Shown: piece by piece, positions 26,001 to 39,100 of the stretch
How the letters are laid out: each line of letters begins with the position of its first letter
Position numbering within the stretch: position 1 is the stretch's first letter
NCBI GenBank assembly: GCA_963669155.1
Contig: OZ022583.1
Coordinates: forward strand, 4,726,658-4,790,657
Length of the DNA stretch: 64,000 bases
Source: Arbacia lixula
Lineage: Eukaryota > Echinodermata > Echinoidea > Arbacioida > Arbaciidae
Reading direction: 5' to 3'
Notes under the pieces: model-generated
What the model was told of the DNA's origin: nothing
Database searches by the model: none
Seen by the model: the letters and a program-made list of their open reading frames with translations, nothing else
Program-made: the position numbers and the translations under genes

Positions 26001-29000
26001 GCAGTGCGGAAGGTAAAAAACGCCACCCCCCCAAAAAAAAAAAAATAAAAAAATAAAAAATAAATAAACATAAGCCATTAGTGTAAATCAAGGTGTTTCC
26101 TACATTGCTTGCCTCTGACAGCCTTTGAGTGCCCAGCTGACAGACTGTATGAGTTCTGTGGGAGTGCCTGCCATCCAAGCTGTGCTGAGCCTGATGCTGC
26201 ATTAAACTGTACTCAGCCCTGCACCGAAACTTGTACCTGCAGAGATGGACTACTGGATGACGGAGGGAGTTGTGTAGAGCCTCAGGACTGTGGTTGCACT
26301 CTTCCGGATGGAAGCTACATCTCAGTGAGTCAGAGCTCAGCACACTTATCGTAGAAATTGATTTTGTCAAAAGTTCTTCTTGTGGTTCTTCTCATTCAAG
26401 TCAACATTACTCTGAGCTGCAATTTTTCTTCTACTATTGCACACAATGCAAAGAGATTTTATTCTAAGCACACTTATTTTAGAAAATGATTTTGTTGAAA
26501 GATCTTCTTGTGGTTCTTCTCAGTCAAGTCAACATGGCTCTGGGCTGCAAAATTTGAATCTTCTGTCTCACAAACTGCAAAGAGATTTGATTCTAAGCAC
26601 ACTAATTTCAGAAGATTAAACATGTTTTGTTAGTAGTTCTTTTACTGATAAGGTGCTATATTAGAAATCATTCCTCCTCTTATTATTATTACTATTATCA
26701 TTATCATTATCACACTGAAATGGAGACCAGAAATTTGGTCATTATAAGCAGGTGCTCTCTGTGCACATGCTACTGTAATACAGATGTCAGTGAGAAACAT
26801 TGTTAAAGGGAGGCAGCAAATGTAGACTTGTATTATTGTTATCCTTAAATTGTTATTATTAATACATTGAAACCTGCTGTAACTCACACCTTTATAGAAA
26901 GACCACCTGCCTAGCTGTAAGGACTGCATTTGTTGTTTCCCTTGACAATTATTTCTCATTGAAGCCAATATTAAATTGACCTGCATATAAGGACCACATT
27001 TCTTATTTCACATGAGCCGTCTTTATATACATGCATTCATGTATACATGGTTCACTGTATCTATCTATCTATCTATCTATCTAGCCTATTTCTCTCCACT
27101 GCTGAAGGAAGGCGTCCTCATTTTTCCATTTTAATCTACCGTGTGCCATCCATTTCCATGTCACACTACTATATTCTCTAATATCATCCATCCATCTCCT
27201 ACTTTGCCTGCCTCTTCCTCTGGTGTTAGCTCTGGGGTTCCAGACAGTTAATTTATGTGTCCGATCATCTTTCCTCCTGGCCAGATGATCAGCCCACCTC
27301 CATTTCTTCGATTTAATTTCCTGTACTATGTCACTGTCCCGCTTCACTGTATGATGACGATTATGTTCCTCCCACAGGCTGGCATGACGTGGGTGAGCGA
27401 TGACTGCTCTGAGACCTGTAGCTGCTCCTCTGGTACAGCTGTCTGTGAGTCCTACGGGTGTGGGGCCAATCAAGAGTGCACGCTGAAAGCCAACATCAGA
27501 GACTGCTACTGCCTGGATGGCTTCATGCTGCAAGGAGACCAGTGTATCAGAGGTCGGTGGAAAGAATAAATTATCATATTTCAGTGTATTAACATACATA
27601 TTCATTCAGTTATTTAGTCTTTTTTTTATACAGGGGAATACCATCAGTGAGCTTGCACTGTTCTCCCAGAAGGACCTTTGTACAAATAATACAAAGTGAA
27701 ATGGAGTAATACTTAGTGACATATGACATTTGATTAAGCTGGAAATAGATGTATTCACATTTCAACTTTGAGTGTATTCACCCGGAAGCAGCCGAGACAT
27801 ATCCTGTCCTGGTATTTGCAAGATCCTTGTTACATTTTGCTATTTGTAACTGCTATGGCAATCCACCACTGCTGGAGTGGAGAACCATGTGGTTTGTTAC
27901 GATCAATTCACAAAAGAAAGGATCGCACAAAATGATACCAATATTTAGTTTATGTGTTCTATGTTCTGAAGAGCTGATGAGTACCGGGGGAGAAGTACAT
28001 CAGCTCTTCACTCCTTCTGGTTTCCAGTCCTTTTAAGGACTACACTTATTTTGAAAGAATACTCTCCTTTCAAATCTCCACTTTCTCGCTTTTCCAATTC
28101 ACCTCCAATTCTATTCACTTTCTCATCTAAGTCCTTCCAGGACTTTACACATGGTATACCGTAAACCTCATCCGTGATTGATCATACCACCATGCAAACC
28201 TTAAAACATCATGTGAGTGGTTATTTTATCATGAGCATATATTTGTGTTTCCACCATCCTTCTCCTTGACAGGGCCAGGGACATGCGTAGTGTGGGGAGA
28301 TCCCCATTATGTGACCTTTGACCAGGTCAAGTATGACTTCCAAGGAGACTGTGACTACACACTGGTCAGACCCTGCAACAATCTGCCAGGACTGGTCGAC
28401 TTCCACATCTTTGGAGACAACGCCAAAAACCGTCCCTCCGCCACGGTCTCCCTCCTACGCAGCATCAGCCTGGAGATGAATGGAACAGTCTATTCCGTGG
28501 CCAGGGGCCATGCCATCTACAGGAACGGAGAGCGAAGGAATTCACCCTACTGGGATGTGGCTAACGGTGTTGTGATCAGGTCGGATAGTAGCTACACAGT
28601 AAGTGCAAACTGCAGGGTTATATAGCATAAGAAGGTTGCAACCACTCTGCAGTCAACTATAGAGCGATTTAAAGGGATTGTCCATCCTGAAATTTAGTTG
28701 GTTTCAATAAAATAAAAACGAAAATGAAAGAAAATGTATCAGTGAAGGCTTGATCAAAATCAACCAAAGGATAAAAAAGTTCTGATCTTTTGAAATTGTG
28801 ATTTTGTGATATCACGTGCGAGGTGCTCTCCCGTATGTTGTATCCAGTGTTCTTTTAAATGTCCATTTTCTTGAAAGGTTATGCATCACTTGGGCATTTG
28901 ATGCATCATTAGAAACACATTTTTACACACAAACCTCTTTGGAAAAAAATATATTCCTATATCTAAATTAGAAAAATAGCAATTTCTGGAATCATACAGC

Positions 29001-30005
29001 ACACAACATATGGGAGAGCACCTCACTCGTGACGTCACAAAATTGAAATTTCAAAAATGCATATTTTTTTTTCCTGTGACCGATTCTCGTAAATTCTTTC
29101 ACTAATATATGTTTCTTTCACGTTTCTGCTTTTATTGGAACCAACTTATCTTCAGGGTGAACTATCCCTTTGATAGCCTATTCATTGTCTGTTAGTATTG
29201 AGTTGCTTGTGATGGAGTTTAATCACCTAAAAAAATCTTTTACTGATTAACTTATTCTTTGAGACAGTAGGTGTGCTACAAATGAGCTTTCTTTACTTTT
29301 AAGAGGGTAAACCTGATTTTCTAACTACCATTATACACTGTACATAATATTGGTATACAACCTGTATGTTGTATGCATAACATGAATAAGTGGTTAAATT
29401 GGATGAAATTAGAGTTTATTGTGCCTTGGACCATGTGCTCCAAGGTTATTCCCTTCTCCATCTATCTTCTTTATGTGTTAAAATTGACATTACCGCTGAC
29501 TTGAATACTAATTTTCATGAAGCCACATCCATTTAAACGGGAGAGGACTTCCAAAGAAATTGTTCTTTAATGTGCCACCAACCAAATCCTCTACATAATC
29601 ATAATCCTCACGTGTCTAGAATGAAATCTTTGTTGGTTTATGTCATCATTACTTTTGCTGATGTATTACTGTTGTACTTGCTGTATTTTACATGTATGTT
29701 GAAATAAAACTGCATACAAGTTCTTTTAATGACACAATCATCCTAATCTCATATTGTTCTGACCATACTAGACCATTGCGACAAGCTTTGGGGTCAACAT
29801 CCGTTATGATGGTCAATACGCCATCAACATCCAGGTTCCATTTACCTACTGGAATGCCACATGTGGTCTTTGTGGAACGTTCGATGATGACAAGGGCAAC
29901 GACTTGAGGCTCCCTGAAGGTGGAATAGTAAGTAAATACCAGAAAAACTGCAGAAGAGAAGAAAGTTTAGGTCTAGTTCAGTTTAGCTGTTTACACACAA
30001 ACATG

Positions 30006-30051
<46 letters not shown>

Positions 30052-30082
30052 GAGAGAGAGAGACAGAGACAGAGACAGAGAC

Positions 30083-30120
<38 letters not shown>

Positions 30121-33100
30121 ATATGTAGATGTATAGACACATAGACACATGTTTTAATATAATATTTCATCAATATTTTTGCATGGGACCCTTGATATTT
30201 GATCTTAACTCTGATTTCAGAATCCTTGCTTATTGATTTTTCCATTTAATTTATGTCACTTGATTTATCATTGTAATGATTTTACTGACTCTGTCCTGTA
30301 AAGTTTCAATATTTGTGTATTAGTACCTTTTGGGTCACGTGGTGTTGCATAACTTATTGCATAGCTGTGTATCCGGTCCTTTGTCAGTTTTCTCACATTA
30401 CTGAAGGGTACATCCAAAGTAGATGTGAACTTCCTGCTAATATGAAACCAAGACCACTTCCACTCATGTAGAGATCAGTTTTCTTGTGCCATCAGGAAAT
30501 GATCTCTAGAGTTAAACTGCATCTAGATTAATGAATGAGTGTTACATAAAAAGTGATATTACAACAATAAGATCATGTTGAAACAGATAAAACTATTACA
30601 CAATTTTTAAAAATATGTACAAATTCAACACTACTCAGAAAATACAAAAAAGACTCGGTAATACTGTATGGAAGTACCCGTTCAGGATATTTAACCCTAT
30701 TCTGGAGTGAAAAAGGGAAAGCAAAGACTGAAAGACAAAAGATTGATGTTTAACTTCACTTTGTAAGACTTACACAAAACTGTTTTAAGTTTTAATTTCA
30801 TTGATTAGCCCCCCCCCCCAAAAAAAAAAAAAAAAAAAAAAATGTGATGAAATAAAAAGAGAGGTTGGTGATGGGATTTGTGAGCTAGTCACAAAGTATT
30901 CATACAGAAAGAGAAACAAAAAAGAGGAAAAGTATGCTGAACATATAGCCTGTTTTGTAACAAACTATAGGATTCTTTCAATACTAGAAAGAGAGAGTAC
31001 CAGTCTTGAAGATTCAGGCAGTGTGCTCTGATCCATCATCCAGAGAAAAAGTAGATGAAAGTACTGTAAGAATGATATAAAAACAATAATAATCATGACT
31101 TGCTGATCTGTTTTTCCCTTTCCACCCTTCTCTGCCCAGACGGAATATGTGAATGTGTTCGGCAACAGCTGGGTGCTGGACGGTGGTGAGTGTGACACCA
31201 CCATTGTTGACCCAATCAACATCTGTGAGGAGGATGAGGAGGTCTACCAAGAGGTCCAGGATACCTGCTACATCTTCATCAACCCTGATGGTGAGAACAA
31301 CAAAGTAGCACTGCCTTTATATCAGTGATGGGTTATAATGTTGTGTTAGAACACAGTTCCCTGTGGGAAGAACGAGTTCAACACTTCTTACCTTTATATG
31401 GATTATGGGTTACAGTGTCATGTTCTCCTTTTGGGGATAAGCACCTGAAATAAAAAAATCATGATGGTTGTTCAACATGTCAGAAAGTTTGTATACAATG
31501 AATATAATAAATCATTGTTATGTGTAATTGTATTGCCAGTATTTCAAAAACTGTATAGTACATATGTAGCATTCAGAAGGCTGCATCTGTTATAGATAAA
31601 ATGGGACAAAGGACAAGGTGATGATATAGATATTGTATATAGAGATATGTATACTTACTGATTAAGTCAGAATTGAAGAACACATTCAGACATGATTACA
31701 TCAAACATGTATGTTTATTATTACAGAGTTCACTGATTTTGATGTACCAAAGCATGTCCTATGATAATTTCTATCTTGCATCATTTTTGTAGGACCTCTT
31801 GGCAACTGCTTTGACTACGTTGACCAGATGAACTACTATGAGTCGTGCGTCTACGACCTGTGCCACACAGCCCCTGATGATGACATCATCTGCCCAGCTC
31901 TGCAGGAGTACACTCAGCAATGCAGGGAAGCCAACGCCATTGTGGGGGACTGGAGGGCCGAGGTACCACAGTGTGGTGAGTTAACACAAATAACAAAAGG
32001 GAGAGAAAGCAAAGATGAGATCATTTATATCTTTAACTCTTTGCATGCCACATGTGAATTTATTCACAAACAGTACACACAAATCCCATAGAGTGCCATT
32101 CTTTCTGGCACAACAAGTGTTGATATCCAGTGCATCTCATCGTTTAGGCCTGTAGGGGAATCTCAAATCATCTATCACTTTACTTTTTATTTTTGAAAGC
32201 GCCCCAATGAAGGAAAAATAATGATGTCAGATATTCAAGATCATGCTAAGTGCATGTTATCTAAAAGACAGTTCTTCATGATTAAAGCTTAGAGAGGTCG
32301 TGTTTCCATGAGGAGCTAATATTCAAATTAAACTTTTCCTTGATTACCAGCTATCATTTTTCTTTTTCAAAAGGAGAGGGATTCATCATGCCAGAACAGA
32401 ACTCTCCTAATGCTGACATGTTAGGAACAGTGTTTGACAAACATTGCAGATGGTTTAAGCCTCATATGAGTAACCCGTTCATATATACCACCTTTTTCTT
32501 GACAATAAAGCTTTTGAGTGCCCATCCGGCAAGGTCTACCAGCCTTGTGGCAGTGCCTGCCAGCCAAGCTGCGCTGACCCTGAGGCCGATGTTAACTGCA
32601 CCCTGCCCTGCCATGAGACCTGTGGCTGCCCAGAGGGACAGCTGGATGATGTGGGCAGCTGTGTGGAACCTCAGGACTGCGGGTGCACAGTGCTAGATGG
32701 AAGCTACATCTCGGTGAGTACTGCATGATGTGCTCATGGGAGCTCTGTGGCGTAGTGGTTACAGCTTCAGTTCTCATACAAGATGTTGAGGGTTGAATCC
32801 AGGCCTGCTGTGAATTTATTCTTCTTTCTGTCTGAGGATTTTTTCAGTATTGAATGATTGTTATAGGTTAGGGTTAAAACATATCATAGGGAAAGTGTCG
32901 TCAAATGATAACAAACATGAGTTACCTGGGAGAGTGCTGAAAAGAACTTGTCCACTATAATCAGCTACTTTTCCAATGTGAAGTGTATGTGTACTAGATG
33001 AATTTGCATAAGGTATCAGAATCTACAGATCAAGTTTTATACAGTAGGTGTAGCTTCCTTTTATAGTAATGATTATATTTCTATTTCATGAAAAGGCAAG

Positions 33101-36100
33101 CGACATCTGGATCAGCTCTGACTGCAGCCAGAGGTGCAGCTGCGTTGAGGGCCAGGCCGTATGTGAAGATGTTGGGTGTGGGGACAACCAAGAGTGTCTT
33201 GTGAGGAGTGGAGTTCCAGGATGTTACTGCAGCAATGGCTTCCTCCTTGAAGGAGACAGTTGTGTGAGAGGTAAGTTCAATGAGGCCAGTAATGTACCTT
33301 GCAACAATATCAAATAATATTTTCTTTTTTGAAAGAAATTTGAAGAGGTCATTTCACACAAATGAATGAACAGCAGTGTAAAAAGTGAATCAATCATCTT
33401 TACATCATATTAATGATACAAATTATATATAGATAATGATATAGATGAAAAAGACAAATATTCCAACACTATTTGATTGTCTTTCTAAACATTGTGGTGA
33501 TTAATATTCAATAATGTCACCGACTCTTCTCATTCAAACGTTTATATCTATGGTGAAAAAAATGGATGACTGTCAGATTTTGTGTTTCAGTTACCTTTCT
33601 TTTTGCATTCATGCAAAGCATAGTAGTCAGACTCAACAGATGGGATTGTTATTTGGCACATGCAGGGTTAAGATATAAGGTAAAATTTGAAAACAATCAA
33701 CGTATCATTGTGGATTGTGCAAATGATTTCCTCATGTATATCATTTTATAGAAAAACTATGTGATTAAAAATTCGGATTGTCAATTCAGATTAAATGCGA
33801 GAATGTTTTCTTTGTCTTCCAGCACCGGGTTATTGTCAGATTTGGGGCGATCCGCACTACGTGACATTTGACGACGAAAAATACAACTTCCAGGGTGACT
33901 GTGACTATACGCTAGTGAGAGATTGCCTGAACGTGAGCGCTTTCCACCTTTGGTCCAACAATGAGCGTTTGCATCCATCTGCCAGAGTGTCCTATATGAG
34001 AGAGGTGATCCTGGACTGGGCAGGGCATACATACTCTTTGAGAACGGGATCTCTAGTCAGAGTGGATGGAGTAGATGTCACTGCACAACTGCCCTACCAT
34101 GGTCCGCAAGTCTCCATCACTAAGGATGTTACAACTATGGTGAGATAAATCAGGTCCAAAGTAATGTAGTGGTAGTCTTGCCTTTTTGAATGCTGATGTT
34201 GTTGCAACTTGCTAAGATTATAGAAATGCTCCTCAATCCTAATTTGTTTTCATCTGTTGTCTGAACAAACGCATGACAACACACAAGAAACCCCAGAGCA
34301 GTGACATACATGTGTGAGCATGGGAAGGTTTATTAGCATAAGAGTGTAATGACTATGGATATGAAGTGTTATAGAGCTGTTTGATAAACATTGAAAGAGG
34401 TTAAGATTGTGAGCAGCTTTGATTCTCAAGAGTTTTCTGCTATATCTCTGTCCTGTGTTCATGAAGATCCTGTTGGCAGACTTTGGATTGGAGGTGAGGT
34501 ATGATGGGGGCAGTACTGCAGAGGTATTTCTGAGTTACGACTACTGGAATCAAACATGTGGACTGTGTGGAACCTTTGACGGTAACAAGGACAATGACTT
34601 GAGGCTACCCACAGGGGAATTGGTAAGTACAAACAAGTTGAGAATTGGACCTTTCCAAGTCATTGCATCCTACTAGATGGCATTACTCAAGTTTTATTCA
34701 GCAGATTTTACCAAAAAGAGAAGTGGCTGTTGATAATGGGAATAGAATGCATGTCCAGCACATGGATACTTGACAAGATTGTGATTTATTTCTGTACTTT
34801 TTGCATGTTAAAACATTAGAGCTAAATCTCTGCTTTTCACTTATGAAGCAGCTAATAGTACTTTGTGTTTTGTTTACATTTGACTCTGTATGTCTAATCT
34901 TGTGTCACATCTCTACATACAGGCCAGATCCGAAACTGAATTTGGTAACAGCTGGGTGGTAAATGGAGACCAGTGTGACGACGTAGATCCAGGCCCATCA
35001 GACCCGTGTGAAGATGGTGACAACACCCTGACTAGATCTGAAGATGTGTGCTACGTCCTGAAGGATCCTTCAGGTAGGAGAGAGAACGTTAACTTGCATG
35101 ATGTGAACTTAATTGAGACTGTCCATGTCCATCTGACAGATGACAAGATTAGCACCCATTGATGTTATATAGCCCAAATAAACCCGATAGAGGATAAAGG
35201 CAATGATTGGATCACTGCTGCCGAAAGGCTCTTCATGTCTTGCTGTTTTCTCTGCAAAATCCCTAATCCTCGACTTGATTGCATATGGGTGTGAAAAAAG
35301 TCTTGAAATATGCTGTGGCACTTGGGTAACGATTGAATAACTTGTTGAAAAATGTATTTTATACTTCCAGGTCCATTTGCACCTTGTCATGACTATGTGG
35401 ATCCAGAGAAGTACTACACATCCTGCCTGTACGACGTCTGTGAGACGGGAGACGATGCACTGTGCGGCAGTTTGGAGCAGTACTCCAAGGCTTGTAAGAG
35501 AAGGGGCGGGACTCCTGACAACTGGAGAGTAGTTGTAACCGAGTGTCGTAAGTACCAGCTGAAAATCTTCCTTGACTGAATGTGTCCTTCGATCGTGCCA
35601 AGCGTTGTATGAAAAGTGTGCCGGTCTGTGTAATGCATAAAAGAGAGGTATTCATCTTGAATTTTGCACATTTCTATCAACAGCACTGGATTGCCCTAGC
35701 AACACAGTCTACGATCCCTGCTTCACTGGGTGTCCCCGCACTTGCTCATCAGCTCCAAACCTAAGGACTTGTAGTTTGACCTGTCAAGAAACCTGCAGAT
35801 GCGAGGATGGCCTTGTCCTGGATGGAGGCGAATGTGTGGACCCTTCACAATGTGGCTGCACTCTGGACAATGATGTCTACATCCCAGTAAGTATTGGGCT
35901 CTAGCTAACAAGCGTGAGCATATTATGATGTACCTTGCCATATGTGTAACGGCATAGATTTCCATGCCGTCAGAAAGAAAGAAGAAATGTTAGTGGAGCT
36001 CAAGGCAATGTCAATATTGGATTGATGAAAGGAGTGTATCTATCTATCTGGTTACTGCTTGCCTCTTCTGTCTTCTATTCTGAGAATGGATACATGTACA

Positions 36101-39100
36101 CTGTAATTCCTTACATGCCAGACTGTAAATGGGGAGAATGTGAGTTTGATTTGCTACCTTTGTTTTGACTTAGCCTGGTGACTCTTGGACAAGTCCTGAC
36201 TGCACGCAGCGCTGCTCATGCGATTCTGGAAGTGCCTCATGTGAACCCTTGGCTTGTGGAGACAACCAAGTGTGTGGTGTGATGAATGGTCAACCTGGTT
36301 GTTACTGCCAAGAAGGCTTCACCCCTGAGGGTGATCTTTGTGTCCGTGGTGAGTGTATAGAAGAAAGGAGCTACTATTTTTTGTCACTTTTCAGATATTC
36401 ACAAATTTGGCCATCCATGAACATTGGAAGCTGTAGGTACATGTATTGTCCTAAAGGACTTTCTAATATGATACAGTAATGTAACCAGTCATGTCAGAAT
36501 GATTGATTTCTGGTGAAAAAGTTGCTGCTTCTCTTTTAACCGTGAAATAACCCTTGATGATTTTTCTAGGACCGGGCTACTGTCAGATTTGGGGCGATCC
36601 GCACTACGTGACATTTGACGACGAAAAATACAACTTCCAGGGTGACTGTGACTATACGCTAGTGAGAGATTGCCTGAACGCGAGCGCTTTCCACCTTTGG
36701 TCCAACAATGAGCGTTTGCATCCATCTGCCAGAGTGTCCTATATGAGAGAGGTGATCCTGGACTGGGCAGGGCATACATACTCTTTGAGAACGGGATCTC
36801 TAGTCAGAGTGGATGGAGTAGATGTCACTGCACAACTGCCCTACCATGGTCCGCAAGTCTCCATCACTAAGGATGTTACAACTATGGTGAGATAAATCAG
36901 GTCCAAAGTAATGTAGTGGTAGTCTTGCCTTTTTGAATGCTGATGTTGTTGCAACTTGCTAAGATTATAGAAATGCTCCTCAATCCTAATTTGTTTTCAT
37001 CTGTTGTCTGAACAAACGCATGACAACACACAAGAAACCCCAGAGCAGTGACATACATGTGTGAGCATGGGAAGGTTTATTAGCATAAGAGTGTAATGAC
37101 TATGGATATGAAGTGTTATAGAGCTGTTTGATAAACATTGAAAGAGGTTAAGATTGTGAGCAGCTTTGATTCTCAAGAGTTTTCTGCTATATCTCTGTCC
37201 TGTGTTCATGAAGATCCTGTTGGCAGACTTTGGATTGGAGGTGAGGTATGATGGGGGCAGTACTGCAGAGGTATTTCTGAGTTACGACTACTGGAATCAA
37301 ACATGTGGACTGTGTGGAACCTTTGACGGTAACAAGGACAATGACTTGAGGCTACCCACAGGGGAATTGGTAAGTACAAACAAGTTGAGAATTGGACCTT
37401 TCCAAGTCATTGCATCCTACTAGATGGCATTACTCAAGTTTTATTCAGCAGATTTTACCAAAAAGAGAAGTGGCTGTTGATAATGGGAATAGAATGCATG
37501 TCCAGCACATGGATACTTGACAAGATTGTGATTTATTTCTGTACTTTTTGCATGTTAAAACATTAGAGCTAAATCTCTGCTTTTCACTTATGAAGCAGCT
37601 AATAGTACTTTGTGTTTTGTTTACATTTGACTCTGTATGTCTAATCTTGTGTCACATCTCTACATACAGGCCAGATCCGAAACTGAATTTGGTAACAGCT
37701 GGGTGGTAAATGGAGACCAGTGTGACGACGTAGATCCAGGCCCATCAGACCCGTGTGAAGATGGTGACAACACCCTGACTAGATCTGAAGATGTGTGCTA
37801 CGTCCTGAAGGATCCTTCAGGTAGGAGAGAGAACGTTAACTTGCATGATGTGAACTTAATTGAGACTGTCCATGTCCATCTGACAGATGACAAGATTAGC
37901 ACCCATTGATGTTATATAGCCCAAATAAACCCGATAGAGGATAAAGGCAATGATTGGATCACTGCTGCCGAAAGGCTCTTCATGTCTTGCTGTTTTCTCT
38001 GCAAAATCCCTAATCCTCGACTTGATTGCATATGGGTGTGAAAAAAGTCTTGAAATATGCTGTGGCACTTGGGTAACGATTGAATAACTTGTTGAAAAAT
38101 GTATTTTATACTTCCAGGTCCATTTGCACCTTGTCATGACTATGTGGATCCAGAGAAGTACTACACATCCTGCCTGTACGACGTCTGTGAGACGGGAGAC
38201 GATGCACTGTGCGGCAGTTTGGAGCAGTACTCCAAGGCTTGTAAGAGAAGGGGCGGGACTCCTGACAACTGGAGAGTAGTTGTAACCGAGTGTCGTAAGT
38301 ACCAGCTGAAAATCTTCCTTGACTGAATGTGTCCTTCGATCGTGCCAAGCGTTGTATGAAAAGTGTGCCGGTCTGTGTAATGCATAAAAGAGAGGTATTC
38401 ATCTTGAATTTTGCACATTTCTATCAACAGCACTGGATTGCCCTAGCAACACAGTCTACGATCCCTGCTTCACTGGGTGTCCCCGCACTTGCTCATCAGC
38501 TCCAAACCTAAGGACTTGTAGTTTGACCTGTCAAGAAACCTGCAGATGCGAGGATGGCCTTGTCCTGGATGGAGGCGAATGTGTGGACCCTTCACAATGT
38601 GGCTGCACTCTGGACAATGATGTCTACATCCCAGTAAGTATTGGGCTCTAGCTAACAAGCGTGAGCATATTATGATGTACCTTGCCATATGTGTAACGGC
38701 ATAGATTTCCATGCCGTCAGAAAGAAAGAAGAAATGTTAGTGGAGCTCAAGGCAATGTCAATATTGGATTGATGAAAGGAGTGTATCTATCTATCTGGTT
38801 ACTGCTTGCCTCTTCTGTCTTCTATTCTGAGAATGGATACATGTACACTGTAATTCCTTACATGCCAGACTGTAAATGGGGAGAATGTGAGTTTGATTTG
38901 CTACCTTTGTTTTGACTTAGCCTGGTGACTCTTGGACAAGTCCTGACTGCACGCAGCGCTGCTCATGCGATTCTGGAAGTGCCTCATGTGAACCCTTGGC
39001 TTGTGGAGACAACCAAGTGTGTGGTGTGATGAATGGTCAACCTGGTTGTTACTGCCAAGAAGGCTTCACCCCTGAGGGTGATCTTTGTGTCCGTGGTGAG

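Noticed and set aside
29991..30245. Minus-strand open frame rich in Ser-Leu and Cys-Leu repeats
   Set aside because: It is a translation of the GA/GACA microsatellite.
32738..32830. A functional tRNA gene
   Set aside because: A and B boxes are present but the acceptor and anticodon stems do not form; a SINE is more likely.
35359..35655. A 98-codon minus-strand open frame repeated in every array unit
   Set aside because: It overlaps the C8 exon on the opposite strand and recurs only because the DNA unit is repeated. No domain or splice support.
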